Positions 22,690-31,760 of a stretch of 64,000 nt of DNA are shown in pieces. The notes under the pieces are model-generated. The model made no database searches and was not told the DNA's origin. It worked only from the letters and a program-made list of their open reading frames with translations. The DNA comes from Prorocentrum cordatum (lineage: Eukaryota > Sar > Dinophyceae > Prorocentrales > Prorocentraceae), in the NCBI GenBank assembly GCA_963575745.1, contig CAUYUJ010020267.1:53501-117500 (forward strand), given 5' to 3'. Position 1 is the stretch's first letter. Each line of letters begins with the position of its first letter. The translations under genes and the position numbers were made by a program.

Positions 22690-23436
22690 CGTCATTCACG
22701 TGCGCAAATTGAAATATCGGCCAGATGTCCTGCTGGTCAGTCAGCGGGAGCACTCCTTTGTAGACGTTCGCGCGCATGTAGCAATTCGGTAGCCATGTCT
22801 CCAATGCATTCACGTGGCCTGGATACGCGGGTAGATGCTGGCGAAGATCCTCTTCCTCGCTCGTGCTTCAACTGGTAGGTCGCCCTTGGCACGGATATCC
22901 GCCTGGTTGCCGTCGCGGCTCTTGAAGTTGGGCCACTTGGAGCTCTGCTGCGAGCGCTGCGGTCGGAAACGCTCGGCCGCTTCGACGCTAGGAAACCGGG
23001 TCACGCAGGTTCGGCCCGCCCCGTGGATCTGGGCGGTGACGTTGGCAAGTGCGTCGGCGTAGATGTCGTTCAACTGTTCGAGCTGTTGCTGCACCACCTT
23101 GCCGAGAACAGGTCTCGGCCGCGTGTCCATTGCAACTTTTGTCATATCACTGGCGGCGGGGCGGTCAGGTAGGTCGAGAAGTCGTCGCTTGCCTCCCGAA
23201 CTGTTCGCAGCGGTGGTCGGCGCCGAGCTCGCGAGAGACGGCGTCGCATGATTATTGACCATCTGGCGCCAGAAGCTCTTGATGGTTGCATTTTGCTGGG
23301 CATGTTGCTGGTTTGTCGCGAGGGGGGCAGCTGCCGCGGCGGTGCCGACTCGCGAGTCAGCGGCGGCGCTGAGGGGCGTCTCCAAGTTCCTCTGCAATTG
23401 TTCCAATATGGATGCCATCTCGGCAGCGGGCGCCAT
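22690..23436 (-). pseudogene. LINE N-terminal domain (ORF1-like), frameshifted
   Basis: The 208-codon part from the ATG at 23,436 to a TGA at 22,810 begins MAPAAEMASILEQLQRNLET. It has an Ala/Thr/Gln-rich linker and then a compact domain: VTRFPSVEAAERF, SSKWPNF, DIRAKGDLPVEARARKR. This resembles the RRM-like segment that precedes the endonuclease in many dinoflagellate LINEs, where F-x-S-x-x-A is followed by W and a basic helix. After a frameshift the same protein seems to continue as VNALETWLPNCYMRANVYKG and QDIWPIFQF down to about 22,690. It probably binds the element RNA. The domain assignment rests on pattern memory, not on a search. Confidence 0.6.
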
Positions 23437-23639
23437 GGTCTCTCTCTTGTCGCGGCGCCCCCACGGCCGCGGCAAGAGAGAGAGCGCGCTGTCTTCTCGG
23501 AACGGACCTTGCGCAGTGGCACGAGGGATCGCGCGAGAAAAAGAGCCCAGTGAGCGGGGGCCCAACTCCCGCGGTGCAAGCCGAACGCTGCCAGGCTGAA
23601 CAGCCTTGCCTGCCGCGGACTAGCGGGGTGCGCCCCTCG

Positions 23640-24130
23640 GCAGGGCGAACGGACTATCCGGGCCAAATGGCTACGGGGAGGAGGGGGGGGGGGGCGGAGG
23701 ATTCAAGATGGGGGGGGGGGGGGGGGGGGCGGGAGAGGGAGAGAAGACGCTGTTGGGAAGCAAAGGGGCCCCCCAAGAACGCATCCAGAAGACCCCCTCG
23801 CAGTCCCCGGCTCTCTCGGGGACCAAGATGGTCGCCGCGCGGCCCGAGAGGGCCCCCGAGCGGCCGAGGGGCGCGCAAACATTGCCCAAAGCAGCTCCCG
23901 AGACGGCCCAAGGGGCCCCCGACGCAGCCATGGAGGGCCCCGAAAGCCCCCCCAAGGCGGCCCCGAAGATGTCTGCAACGCGGCCTCCGAAGGGGCCAGA
24001 CGGAACAGTGGCGCCGAGAGAGGGCGCCCGAGAGGTCCCCGAGAACCCTCCCAGTGGCCCACAAGGGTACCAGGAGCCTCGCATATACTGGGCTGCACGT
24101 GGTCCGGACGCGCGCCCCGCGAAGCAAGCG
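23640..24130. repeat. G-run and degenerate GGCCCC(C/A)AAG repeat block
   Basis: Contains two long G runs (about 23,685-23,695 and 23,709-23,730). From 23,760 to 24,060 it consists of degenerate words such as GAGAGGGCCCCCGA and AAGGCGGCCCC, similar in style to the 28.74-28.86 kb and 34 kb blocks. It ends with a partial copy of the CTGCACGTG element (24,089-24,131: CTGCACGTGGTCCGGACGCG, then CCCCGCGAAGCAAGCG). 24,132-24,705 holds nothing recognised. Confidence 0.55.
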
Positions 24131-24708
24131 TAATATGGTCGATGCCGCGTGGCGCCGTTAATCTTGTGCCACAGAAATTACAATTCATGAGCACAGACTC
24201 CGAGACTAGCGTTGCTGCCCTACGTCTACTGCGGCAACGGAAGGCGCAATGAAACTCCTGCCGCTCGCTGCCGCAAGATATCCCGCCACGCCCACTTGGC
24301 GTGCGCGTTCCGCTGGAGAGGTCATTGCGCATTGCGTCGTCGCGGTCTTCCCCGAGCAGACCCACTCAGCATTGCCCCAACAACTCCCGGGAAGACCTCG
24401 AGACGCGCCAACAATGCCCCAAAAGCCCCAAGAGGCGCCAACAATAACCTGGGCTATCCAGTGGGGGGAGGTGCCAGTCAATCGACTTTTCGCTTTGGGC
24501 AACCCCAGGCACGCCCGCGCGCGCCAACATTGCGCACCTCCTTCAGACTGGCGCAACCGAGATGGCCAGATTATCTGGGGGGGTGGGTGGCGGGGCGCAC
24601 GGGCCCGATAAACCGGGCCATCGCTGAACCCCGAAAGAACAATCTCCTTCCGAGACACTAGAAAAAGCCGGGAAGCGCGCTTCACCTGAGGACATCAATT
24701 GATCTGGA

Positions 24709-24790
24709 ACATTGGACTGCACGTTGCCCGAACGTGCGACACGGGAAGCGATAGGAATCCACGTCCGCACCGCAGCGAAGCGTCTCGGCC
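24709..24790. repeat. CTGCACGTG/GCGAAGCGTC short dispersed element, copy
   Basis: An approximately 70-bp motif: CTGCACGTTGCCCGAACGTG, GAAGCGATAGGAATCCACGT, and CGCACCGCAGCGAAGCGTC. It recurs at 34,306-34,378 with the same order and spacing, and in part at 24,089-24,131 and 34,723-34,768. An end-only version (GACGCGAAGCGTC) flanks the 386-bp array at 4,901-4,913. Function unknown. Confidence 0.65.
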
Positions 24791-24876
24791 GCCGACAGGA
24801 CGGGCGCGCGGTGCCAGGGCGGAGTCACGATGCGTCAGAGATTCCCACTTGCGATCCATTGCCGTAATGTCCGTCA

Positions 24877-25029
24877 CAAGTCGATCCGCGCGTGCAAGGC
24901 TTCGACCCCGCCTGTTGCCGACATCGGTGGATGCAGCGCGGGGCGAGGCTGGCCCTTCCTGGGCGGCTGCGACGGGCCCAGGCCCGACGCGCCGCCGCTC
25001 GGGCAGCCTCGCGCCACGCCTGCGCGCAG
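24877..25029 (-). repeat. B2 repeat (3' end of the YR element)
   Basis: The outermost copy of B, shown by the shared TTCCTGGGCGGCTGCGACGG block. The boundary toward lower coordinates is near CAAGTCGATCC (24,877), where similarity to B1 stops. Confidence 0.72.
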
Positions 25030-25080
25030 CAGACAGGGTGGAGGGCGGGGGAAAGCAAGCGCGCAGGGGCCGCGCCCGCG

Positions 25081-25371
25081 GCGCGCGCGGCGCCAGCGCG
25101 CGCGGCGCCTCCTTCAATCTCGACATTGCCTGCGAAACGCACGCGCCACGGTGGGCTGCGCCGCCATTCCGCGGCCCCCCGTGCCTGGGCAATAACGCAC
25201 CTGCGAAAAGCACGCGCCGCGGGGGGCGCCGGCCCCGCCCTGCGGCGGCCCATCCCTGGCGCGCGACGGCGCGATGACCCGCGCCTGCGCAGCGAGGCCA
25301 CGGCGACGGCGCCCTGACGCGCGCGCGACCTACGCGTTATCGTGGCCGACTTGCGCCTGCCCACAATGGTG
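25081..25371 (-). repeat. A2 repeat of the YR element
   Basis: The second copy of A, sitting between B1 and B2 with about 45-50 bp of unaligned sequence on each side. In PAT/Ngaro-type elements this internal A copy is thought to template repair of the termini through a circular intermediate. Confidence 0.8.
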
Positions 25372-25415
25372 TACCTCCGCGTCTACGAGCGCGCGGCACC
25401 GCTGTGTGCCTACCG

Positions 25416-25570
25416 CAAATCGAGCCGCGCGCGCAAGGCCTCGACCCCGCCCGCCACCGCCATCGGCGGGTGCATCGCGGGCTGAGACTGAGACTGGCCA
25501 TTCCTGGGCGGCTGCGACGGGCCAAGGCCCGACGCGCCGCCGCTGGGGCAGCCTCGCGCCACGCCCGCGC
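25416..25570 (-). repeat. B1 repeat of the YR element
   Basis: Aligns with B2 (24,877-25,029) in the same orientation. Shared plus-strand blocks are GCAAGGCYTCGACCCCGCC, TTCCTGGGCGGCTGCGACGG, CCCGACGCGCCGCCGCT and GCAGCCTCGCGCCACGCC. It lies directly after the recombinase end (25,737) on the minus strand. Confidence 0.75.
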
Positions 25571-25824
25571 GCAAACCCAATGCCGCACGGCACGCAGGCC
25601 ACGCGGGCCAGCAACGCGCGCGCGCCCATCGACAATCGCGCGGGGCCGGAGCACAGGCGCCGTCGCACACGCACACGCCCGCGTTCAGAAGCGAACCGTG
25701 GCGGCGCTGGCCACCAGCGCCTAACGTGCGCCCAAATCAGAAGCATACTCGAACATGCGAGCCTGGCGCGCACGGAGCGCCGCAGTGCGGGCGAACGACA
25801 CGTGGCCCCACCTCCACGACCGCA

Positions 25825-27244
25825 TCCGTTTCCACTTCGTCGCGGTCTAGATGCGCCATGAAGGCGCAGGATCGCCGCTCGCCGGCCGCGAAAATTTCGG
25901 CGAGCGTCGCGCCAGAGTTCCGGAGGTCCTCGGCGTTGACGCTGCGGAGGTCACGCAGCCGAAACAACCCCGCCAATTGGACGCCGAGGGCCACGAAGGG
26001 TCCGCAACGCAGCCGCCGCCGAGATGCCTCTAAAAGGCGCGCGACCCGGCTCGCGCCGCGCCGGGTAGGGGCCCAGGATGTGCACGGGGCACGCGACGCG
26101 GCACGATACACACCAGCACCACTGCGACAAGCGACTGCCTGGCGCCCGACTGCGCCGCCGTCGCAGCAGCAGCGCGCCCGGCACGAGCGCCGCTTGAAAA
26201 GGCGGCGCGTCGCAGACGTCGGCCGCGCGCACGGCTGGCAGCGCCTCGCTGGGCACTCAACTGGAACGCGTAGGCGAAGAGGAAAAGCATCGAGGCGCGG
26301 AGCCACTCGGGGCGGCGCGCGCCCAAGCCGACCAGCGCTGCGACTACGCTCCTTCTTGTGAACAATCGCGGGCGCGGAGTCCAGTCGCCCCGCGCCTGGA
26401 CGGTGGCGCGCGCGAGCCCGACATCGGGGCTGTCGAATGCGACGACGCCATCACCTGCCAGGAGACACCCGACTCTGACGTGGCCGCAACTGTTCGCGCA
26501 CGTCGCCCCGCGGCGAAAGAGAACGGCCCAGGCGACCAGGTCCGCGATGGCTGGCGGAATTGCAGCACCCTGACGCAGCGCGCTTCCCAACGCTTGAGGC
26601 CGCTTCTCACGCTCGGGGGCGACCGCGCGCATGGCTGCAGCATGGCGCGAGCGCATTCGACTTCTCGCCGACTGGCCACGTCCGCGGGGTCGCGGAGGCG
26701 CGCGGCGGCCTCGGCGAGCGCCGCCCGGGGCCCGCGCGTCACGGGCAGCGCGCTCGGCGCAGCGGGGCGGTCGAGGACGCTGGAAGAGTGCGCCTCGCGA
26801 GCCAAGGTGCGCGGAATATCTGCGCGCGCGGGGTCAGAGACGCGCGCCCGCGGTCGCTCGGGTAAAAGCGGAGCGCCAGCCGCCGCGCGCGCCGCCGGCG
26901 ACCGGCTGCGGGCGGGCACGCGCCCGCCAGCTGCCGCGCCCGCGGCGACCGGTTCGCCCGCGGGGCGCGCGCGGTGGGGCTGGGGCGGGGGGGGCGGCGC
27001 GCCCCGAACCACCGCGCGCTGCCCCGCCTCGGCGCGCAGCAATCTTCGTGGCCTTGAACTGATCATGCAAGACCTCGACATTAGCCCGCGCAATGTTCGG
27101 CCACCCATCGAGGTCTGCGACCTCCGCGCTGGCGAGGCCGCAAGCCCGCGCAAATCCGTTCTCAGCCAAGAAGTCAGCAGCCCAGGCAACGGCCGTCCTG
27201 GGCGCAGTCTGGAGCAGATAGCACAACTCAACGAAGAGTGACAT
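25825..27244 (-). pseudogene. Tyrosine recombinase (integrase of the YR element), inactive
   Basis: The N-terminal part, MSLFVELCYLLQTAPRTAVA...NGFARACGL (27,244-27,035), is a clean frame. A core-binding domain follows at 26,575-26,260 in another frame (IADLVAWAVLFRRGATCANS, HVRVGCLLAGD, ASMLFLFAYAF). After a break the catalytic domain starts VPSEALPAVRAADV (26,256), with CPVHILGP near 26,090, and ends NAEDLRNSGATLAEIFAAGE...CAFMAHLDRDEVETDAVVE (25,940-25,825). In related recombinases an Arg precedes VPSEALP (Arg I) and the end reads AF-x-x-YLD, with Tyr as nucleophile. Here the Arg codon falls on the frameshift and the Tyr position is His (codon at 25,853-25,851). It would join element circles to target DNA; this copy cannot. 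Confidence 0.68.
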
Positions 27245-27589
27245 ACTACCGCGAGGCGCGTCAGACGATGCGAGCGACGCGCCAGATGCCCTGGCCGCGC
27301 GCTCGTCGTTTGCGAAATGACGCGGGCGGCGCTCCGAAAGCCTTGCCGCGGCGGGAAAACGGAACCGCGACGCCCCGCCGCTCACGACGGCACCCGCGCG
27401 CAGCATGGCGCGCAATTCAGCCGAAGAGGCGCGCCAAAGACGGAGCGCCCCGAGCGTCCGCGCGCCAGAAAGCTCCGTCGAACCACAGGCGCGCGCGCGC
27501 GCCGCGCCGATGCGCAACAAGAGCTCGACGCCCCCCCTGCGCAACGCTGCGTTGGCGGCCAGCCGGCAGCGCGGCGCGGGCTCGCGCGG

Positions 27590-28330
27590 ACTCGCCGCGA
27601 AGGCAGATCGGCGAGATTTTCATCCGTGGGCACGCGGAACTCAGCGAGATCGACGTCGAGCTCGACTGCGCGCTTCCACGTGGATTGAACGATGCAAGAG
27701 TGGCCGAAGGCTTTGGCAGCTCCCTTAGGGGAGCAGGCCTCCGCGCTGGTGTGGTCGCTGTAGACGTGCAAATCGCAGCTTTGCAATGTCCTTGAGCGAG
27801 CGGCGACAGGGGCCTGGATGGCCCGGGGGCGGGCATACGCGTGCGAATGCAGCGCCTGCAAGGGTGCGCATGCCCAGCGCAATGGACAAGAGCTCCAACC
27901 CCTGAGTTCGGTTGTCCCGGCGGCGCTCGAATGCAGCCACCAAGGACGCCGGCGCGCGCATGGATGCGAACTGGATGCCCGAGCGACGAGCACCGCGGCC
28001 GCGCGAGGTGGCTTGCCCGACGCGTCAACGAACAAGGTCGCGCGAGGCCGCGCCTCGTCGACCCGAGACCGCTCCTGGCACAGGTCCATGGCCAAGACCG
28101 CGCGCCGCAACCCTTGGGCAGGCACTAGCGGCACATGTGCCTTCGCTGCCGTTCGATGCGATTGCGCGCACAACGGCCTGCGCGCACGGGGCGCGGCGCC
28201 CCGATCCCGCGCGGACACGCGGGCGCGGCGCCGCGCCTGAGCAGGGCGCGCCCCAGGCGGCGAAGAAGGTGCGACGCAGCCCAGGCCAGGCCCCCGGCCA
28301 GCTCTGACAAAGCGCCTGCACAACAAGTGC
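27590..28330 (-). pseudogene. Retroelement RNase H (GLELLSIALG / YSD / ENLADLPSR type)
   Basis: Four blocks are in order but in different frames: an upstream helix LAGGLAWAASHLLRRLGRAL (about 28,300-28,240); FVDASGKPPRAAAVL (28,032-27,985); DNRTQGLELLSIALGM (27,916-27,868); and HVYSDHTSAEA...KGAAKAFGHS...VPTDENLADLPSR (27,768-27,592). In RNase H folds the catalytic acids fall in D of the first strand, E of the first helix, D of YSD and D near the end. All four positions (VDAS, LELL, YSDH, LAD) are present here, although the frame is broken at least twice. In dinoflagellate genomes this arrangement is seen at the end of RT-RNase H proteins. The RT core expected upstream is missing, replaced by the A1 repeat. 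Confidence 0.65.
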
Positions 28331-28371
28331 ATGGCGCGGAAGAACACTGAGGGGCGCGCGATCCGCCTGGC

Positions 28372-28669
28372 GCGCGCGCGGCGCCAGCGCACGCGGCGCC
28401 TCCGTCAAGATGGAAATTGCCTGCGACGCGCGCGCGCGCCGCGGTGGGCCGCGCCGCCCCGCTCAGCAGCGCCCCGCGCCTGGGCATTAACGCACCTGCG
28501 AAATGCACGCGCCGCGGGGTGGCGCCGACCCCCCCGCGGCAGCCCATCCCTGGCGCGCGACGGCGCGATGATCCATCCGCGCCTGTTTAACGAGGCCGCG
28601 GTCGCGGCGCCCTGACGCGCGCGAGACCTACGCGCAATCGTGGCCGATTTGTGCCCGCCCACAACGGTG
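28372..28669 (-). repeat. A1 repeat (5' terminal repeat of the YR element)
   Basis: Aligns with A2 (25,081-25,371) over its whole length in the same orientation. Shared blocks on the plus strand are CGGCGCCAGCGC, CCCATCCCTGGCGCGCGACG, GCGCGATGA, GGCGCCCTGACGCGCGCG and the end word CAC-AAYGGTG. Outside this span the sequences diverge sharply. Confidence 0.8.
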
Positions 28670-28867
28670 CGCCGACCCGTGCCCGCGCACTTGCAGGAAC
28701 CAATGGGCCCTAAATGAAACATATAAGTTTTGCCTCTCGGGCCTCCCGCGGCCCCGCGAAGAAACCCGGGCGGCCCGGGGAAGCTTCGAGAGGGTTCGGG
28801 GCGGCCCAGGAGGCCCCGAGAGGGCCCCGAGGGGCCCCCAAATATCGCCTCAAGATGCCAAAGAGCA

Positions 28868-29356
28868 CGTTTCCTCTCGAACCCAAGCGCGCGCTCAGCG
28901 CCTTTAGAGGAACCTGCCCACCACCCCGGGGCCGACGGGAAGCCGAGCGGCCCTGTAAATCGAAGTCCGATCACATCTCACAACTTTGCAGAGGGCCAGG
29001 CTGCCTGGCCCCCATCCCCGCCCAAAGATGCCGCCAGCGAGAAAAGACGAGCGCGCAGAAAATCTCTCCCCGGGCTCGGATCGCCCTTTAGGCGAGGGAG
29101 GTTAGCGGGTGGGGGACCTTGAGCGCGCAAGGCAGCATTCCTTTCGAACCCTAGTGCGTGCCCGGAGGCTCTAGAAGAGCCCGCCCGCAAACCTCGGGCC
29201 GACGGGGGTCCGCGAGGCCGCCAGTCGCATTCCGATCACGTCTCGCAATGTCTCAGAGGGCCAGGCTGCCGAGCCTCCATCTGCGCCCAGAGATACCGCC
29301 AGCGAGGAACGATGAGCGCGCAGACAATATCTCTCCGAGCTCGGATCGCCCATATT
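28868..29356. repeat. Tandem duplication, period about 268 bp
   Basis: 28,868-29,095 and 29,137-29,356 align in the same orientation. Shared words are GAGGGCCAGGCTGCC, CGCCAGCGAG and GAGCTCGGATCGCCC (GGGCTCGGATCGCCC in the first). They lie between the RNase H end of the upstream element (about 29,940) and A1 of the YR element, so they could be terminal repeats of that upstream element. Preceding it, 28,740-28,860 is a degenerate GAGAGGGCCCC repeat. 29,357-29,940 holds nothing recognised. Confidence 0.6.
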
Positions 29357-29939
29357 GTCACCCATAGGGCACTCTGGGACATTCGCGCCACGCAGGAGGG
29401 CGGAAGTGCGAGGCCGCAAAAAAACTGCCACTTCGAATCTCGAAGCTGAACCAATGAGCGCGGTCAGTCGCGAGTGACGCACGCACTGGAGAACAGCAGT
29501 GGCCAACTTTGGCGCCGAACGATTCATGCGAGAGATCTAAAACTGACCCAACCTGTTGCACTGTTTAAAAAGTTTGGCTTGGCACGTCGCTCGCACCGCG
29601 CCGCGCTTGGTGTCGTGCGACGGAGCGGCGCGCGCGGCGCGCGGAGTGGTGATCGGGCACTGGTAGCCGAGGCTGTCGGCGGCGATCCTGAAGTCCTTCT
29701 CATACTGGCTGAGGGCCAGCTCCAGAAAGAAACGAATCTTCGGGCCGGTCGCGCCGCTGGGGGCTCCGCCGCCAGGGCGAGGGCAAGGCGCGAGGCCCGC
29801 GCCAGCATGGCTGCCGCGATCTCAGGCGCCCACGGCAAGGAAGGGCTGCCTGGCACCACTGAGTCGCCCACCCGGCGAGTCTCGGCGACGCGACCGAGCT
29901 CGGCGGTCGCGAAGACGACGCCCCAGTCCCATGGGGGGG

Positions 29940-30710
29940 CACCTCGGACGCCCGCGAGCCGGCGTCGGCCATGTTGCCCTTGCTCACAACGCGGCGGCCG
30001 TGCGAGCGGACGCGCGGGGCGATCTGGTTGCTCGCCGCGCGCCGAGCCAAGGCATCGAGGCCCCGCGACTTGGCGCGGGCCTTCTCGAAGGCGCAGATAG
30101 ACACCAAATTGTTTCAAATAGTGGCGACCCGCCCCCCGCGATTCCGCCCCCTCGCACGGGCGGCCCCCCGAGGCCGGAAGAGCGAGGCGCGGCCCTCCTT
30201 GAAATTGATCTGCTCCACGGGCCATCGCCGTCGCCCCGCCCGCAGACGCCTCGGCCCGCTGCGTAAATCCCACCGTCGGTCAATGGGCGGGGCCGCGCTG
30301 GGCACCCCGACCTCGCCGCGCCGCGGCCGCGGCCGAGGCGCGCGGGAGCTGCGCCCCGCGCGCCGGTCTTGCTCAGCCGTTCGGCGGTGCATCTCCTAAT
30401 CCGGCAGCTGCCCGCGCTGAGTCTGCGGGTCGATGGCGCGCGGTCTGGGCCATCGCGCAGCAACGGCAGCGTAGGCGCCATCAGGAATTCGGCAATCTCC
30501 ACCAAGATGACGCCGTCCTCCCATGCAGTCGGCCCACTCGGGCCGCGCCGTGGCCGCGCTCGACAGGACATCCACCAGCATGAACCTCCACCTCTCTCGA
30601 AAGCGCGCAAGGTCACGCAGCTCCTGGTGAGATCCCAAGTCGACAGCAACGCGAACCCGACATCCGACGAGTCCGAGAAGAAGACCTCATGACTGAAGTC
30701 GGCCCCCAGG
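29940..30710 (-). pseudogene. RNase H of the retroelement (SDSSDVGFAL type)
   Basis: HEVFFSDSSDVGFALLSTWD (30,688-30,629) matches the first strand with the catalytic Asp (TDAS in relatives). WPVEQINFKEGRASL (30,218-30,174) matches the helix carrying the catalytic Glu. MVSICAFEKARAKSRGLDAL (30,107) with ARRAAS, followed by VVSKGNMADAGSR (about 29,990-29,950), matches the last block (KGN-x-AD-x-x-SR). The blocks sit in three frames. This RNase H is a different subtype from the one at 27.6-28.3 kb, so the two neighbouring elements belong to different families. Confidence 0.6.
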
Positions 30711-31760
30711 TCGTACTCGCAGCAACAGCAGGCCCTGCGCGAGTCGCATCTCGTTCTTGACCGAGTCGGCGAGTCGAACGCGACGCCCACGCAGTCGAGC
30801 CACGAAGGGGTAGATCTCCTGCAGGCGCGACAGCGCAGGCCGCAGCAGACCCAGGAGCCTGACCACGCGGCCCATCCAGATCTCTAGGACGTTGCCATGC
30901 ACCCAGCGCCGCCGCCTGAGCCCACGAATGGCCAATCACAACCGAATATAACAGCGCTTCCCGTCAAACTCCACGCCGAGACTCTGAGGCCGCGCCCGCC
31001 TCGCCGTCGACGTGGGTGCCGACCCCCTGCTCGGCAGCCGCGCAGCGGAAGCGCTTTGCGGAAGTGGCGGCGGTCTGCTGGTCGCCAGCCCGCGTCGCGA
31101 AGCTGTCGACGCGCGCGCCTGAAACGCCCCCCCCCCCCCCCCCCCCCCCCCAAACCCGCAACCGCGGCGCGGGCGCTCGCTCTCTGACGAGGCACCGAGG
31201 ACGGCCAGCACACTGGAGAGCCAGGTGTGCGACAGCCTCTCTGGCCAAGCGGGGGCCCGCGGCCACCCTGCGGCCGCGCCGTGGATGGCGAGGCACGCGA
31301 CGTCGGACATGCCAACGGAGACGCGCATGCCCAGCTCGTCGTCGCAGATGGGGCCGACGCCCCAGGAGCCGGCTGGACGAGGCAGGTCAACGCCAAAACA
31401 GGACCTGACATCTGGTCAACGCTGAACCATCATCTGGGAGGAGCAATCGTCGACTTCGCCAGTCCCGCCCCGGAGCTCCGCCACGGGCCCAGAGCCGCCC
31501 AGGTCATGGGGCGCCGAATCCAAGAAGTCGAGCTTACCGAACCCACCGGCCGATCCGAGCCGAGTCTTTGGCGGGGACCTGCGGCGCATCTTGGCCTGCC
31601 TCGCGTTGATGATGAGACGAATCAAAGCAGGGTCCTTCTTCTTAACGAAGACGACGCCGATCTTTGCATTGGTCTTCCGACGGAAACCGATGAGGTTGGC
31701 GTCGCACAGTCGGCCGACCAGCCCAGCCAATTCGCCCTTTATCACGAGCATGCTTCAAAT
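30690..31760 (-). pseudogene. Reverse transcriptase fragment of the retroelement
   Basis: The 111-codon frame 31,751-31,416 contains the RT finger block IGVVFVKKKDPALIRLIINA (about 31,661) followed by RQAK...RSPPKTRLGSAG. It then has GEVDDCSSQMM (about 31,457-31,428), which fits motif A (D-x-x-D/S-C-F-x-x-M). After a stop the sequence degrades. The poly-C run at 31,127-31,151 and frameshifts remove recognisable motifs B and C. A VGTHVDGEAG piece near 31,020 may be what is left of the YVDN box. The connection region returns at 30,935-30,690 (EIWMGRVVRLLGLLRPALSR, IYPFVARL, VKNEMRLAQGLLLL), matching the helix pair that links RT to RNase H in this family. Confidence 0.6.
31127..31151. repeat. 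Poly-C run of 25
   Basis: Twenty-five consecutive C on the plus strand (G on the coding strand), inside the degraded RT. It is the longest mononucleotide run seen in the window and a likely site of assembly or replication length error. Confidence 0.95.

Larger units (their letters stand above)
18950..23436 (-). mobile_element. Decayed non-LTR retrotransposon (LINE-like), about 4.5 kb
   Basis: On the minus strand, pieces of one LINE polyprotein appear in correct order. They are an N-terminal Ala/Gln-rich domain with an RNA-binding-like tail (23,436-22,690), a poorly preserved endonuclease-region stretch (22,500-21,000), reverse transcriptase (20,820-20,020), and the post-RT region with a Cys/His motif (19,940-19,085). 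The pieces lie in several frames with stops between them, so the copy is dead. The 5' boundary is set at the first plausible ATG (MAPAAEM, 23,436) and may lie further upstream. The 3' boundary is uncertain; no poly(A) or target duplication was identified. A CA/TA microsatellite (19,107-19,131) lies within the C-terminal frame. Confidence 0.75.
24877..28669 (-). mobile_element. Tyrosine-recombinase retroelement with split direct repeats (A1-coding-B1-A2-B2)
   Basis: Read 5' to 3' on the minus strand: A1 (28,669-28,372); an RNase H of retroelement type (about 28,320-27,590); a tyrosine recombinase (27,244-25,825); B1 (about 25,570-25,416); A2 (25,371-25,081); B2 (about 25,029-24,877). A1 matches A2 and B1 matches B2, all in the same orientation. 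This order is the split direct repeat layout described for PAT/Ngaro/VIPER-type elements of the DIRS order, which integrate with a recombinase instead of a DDE integrase and make no target duplication. A reverse transcriptase palm domain is not found between A1 and RNase H, so the copy seems internally deleted as well as frameshifted. Length is about 3.8 kb. Coding assignments are by motif; the repeat layout is read directly. Confidence 0.72.
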
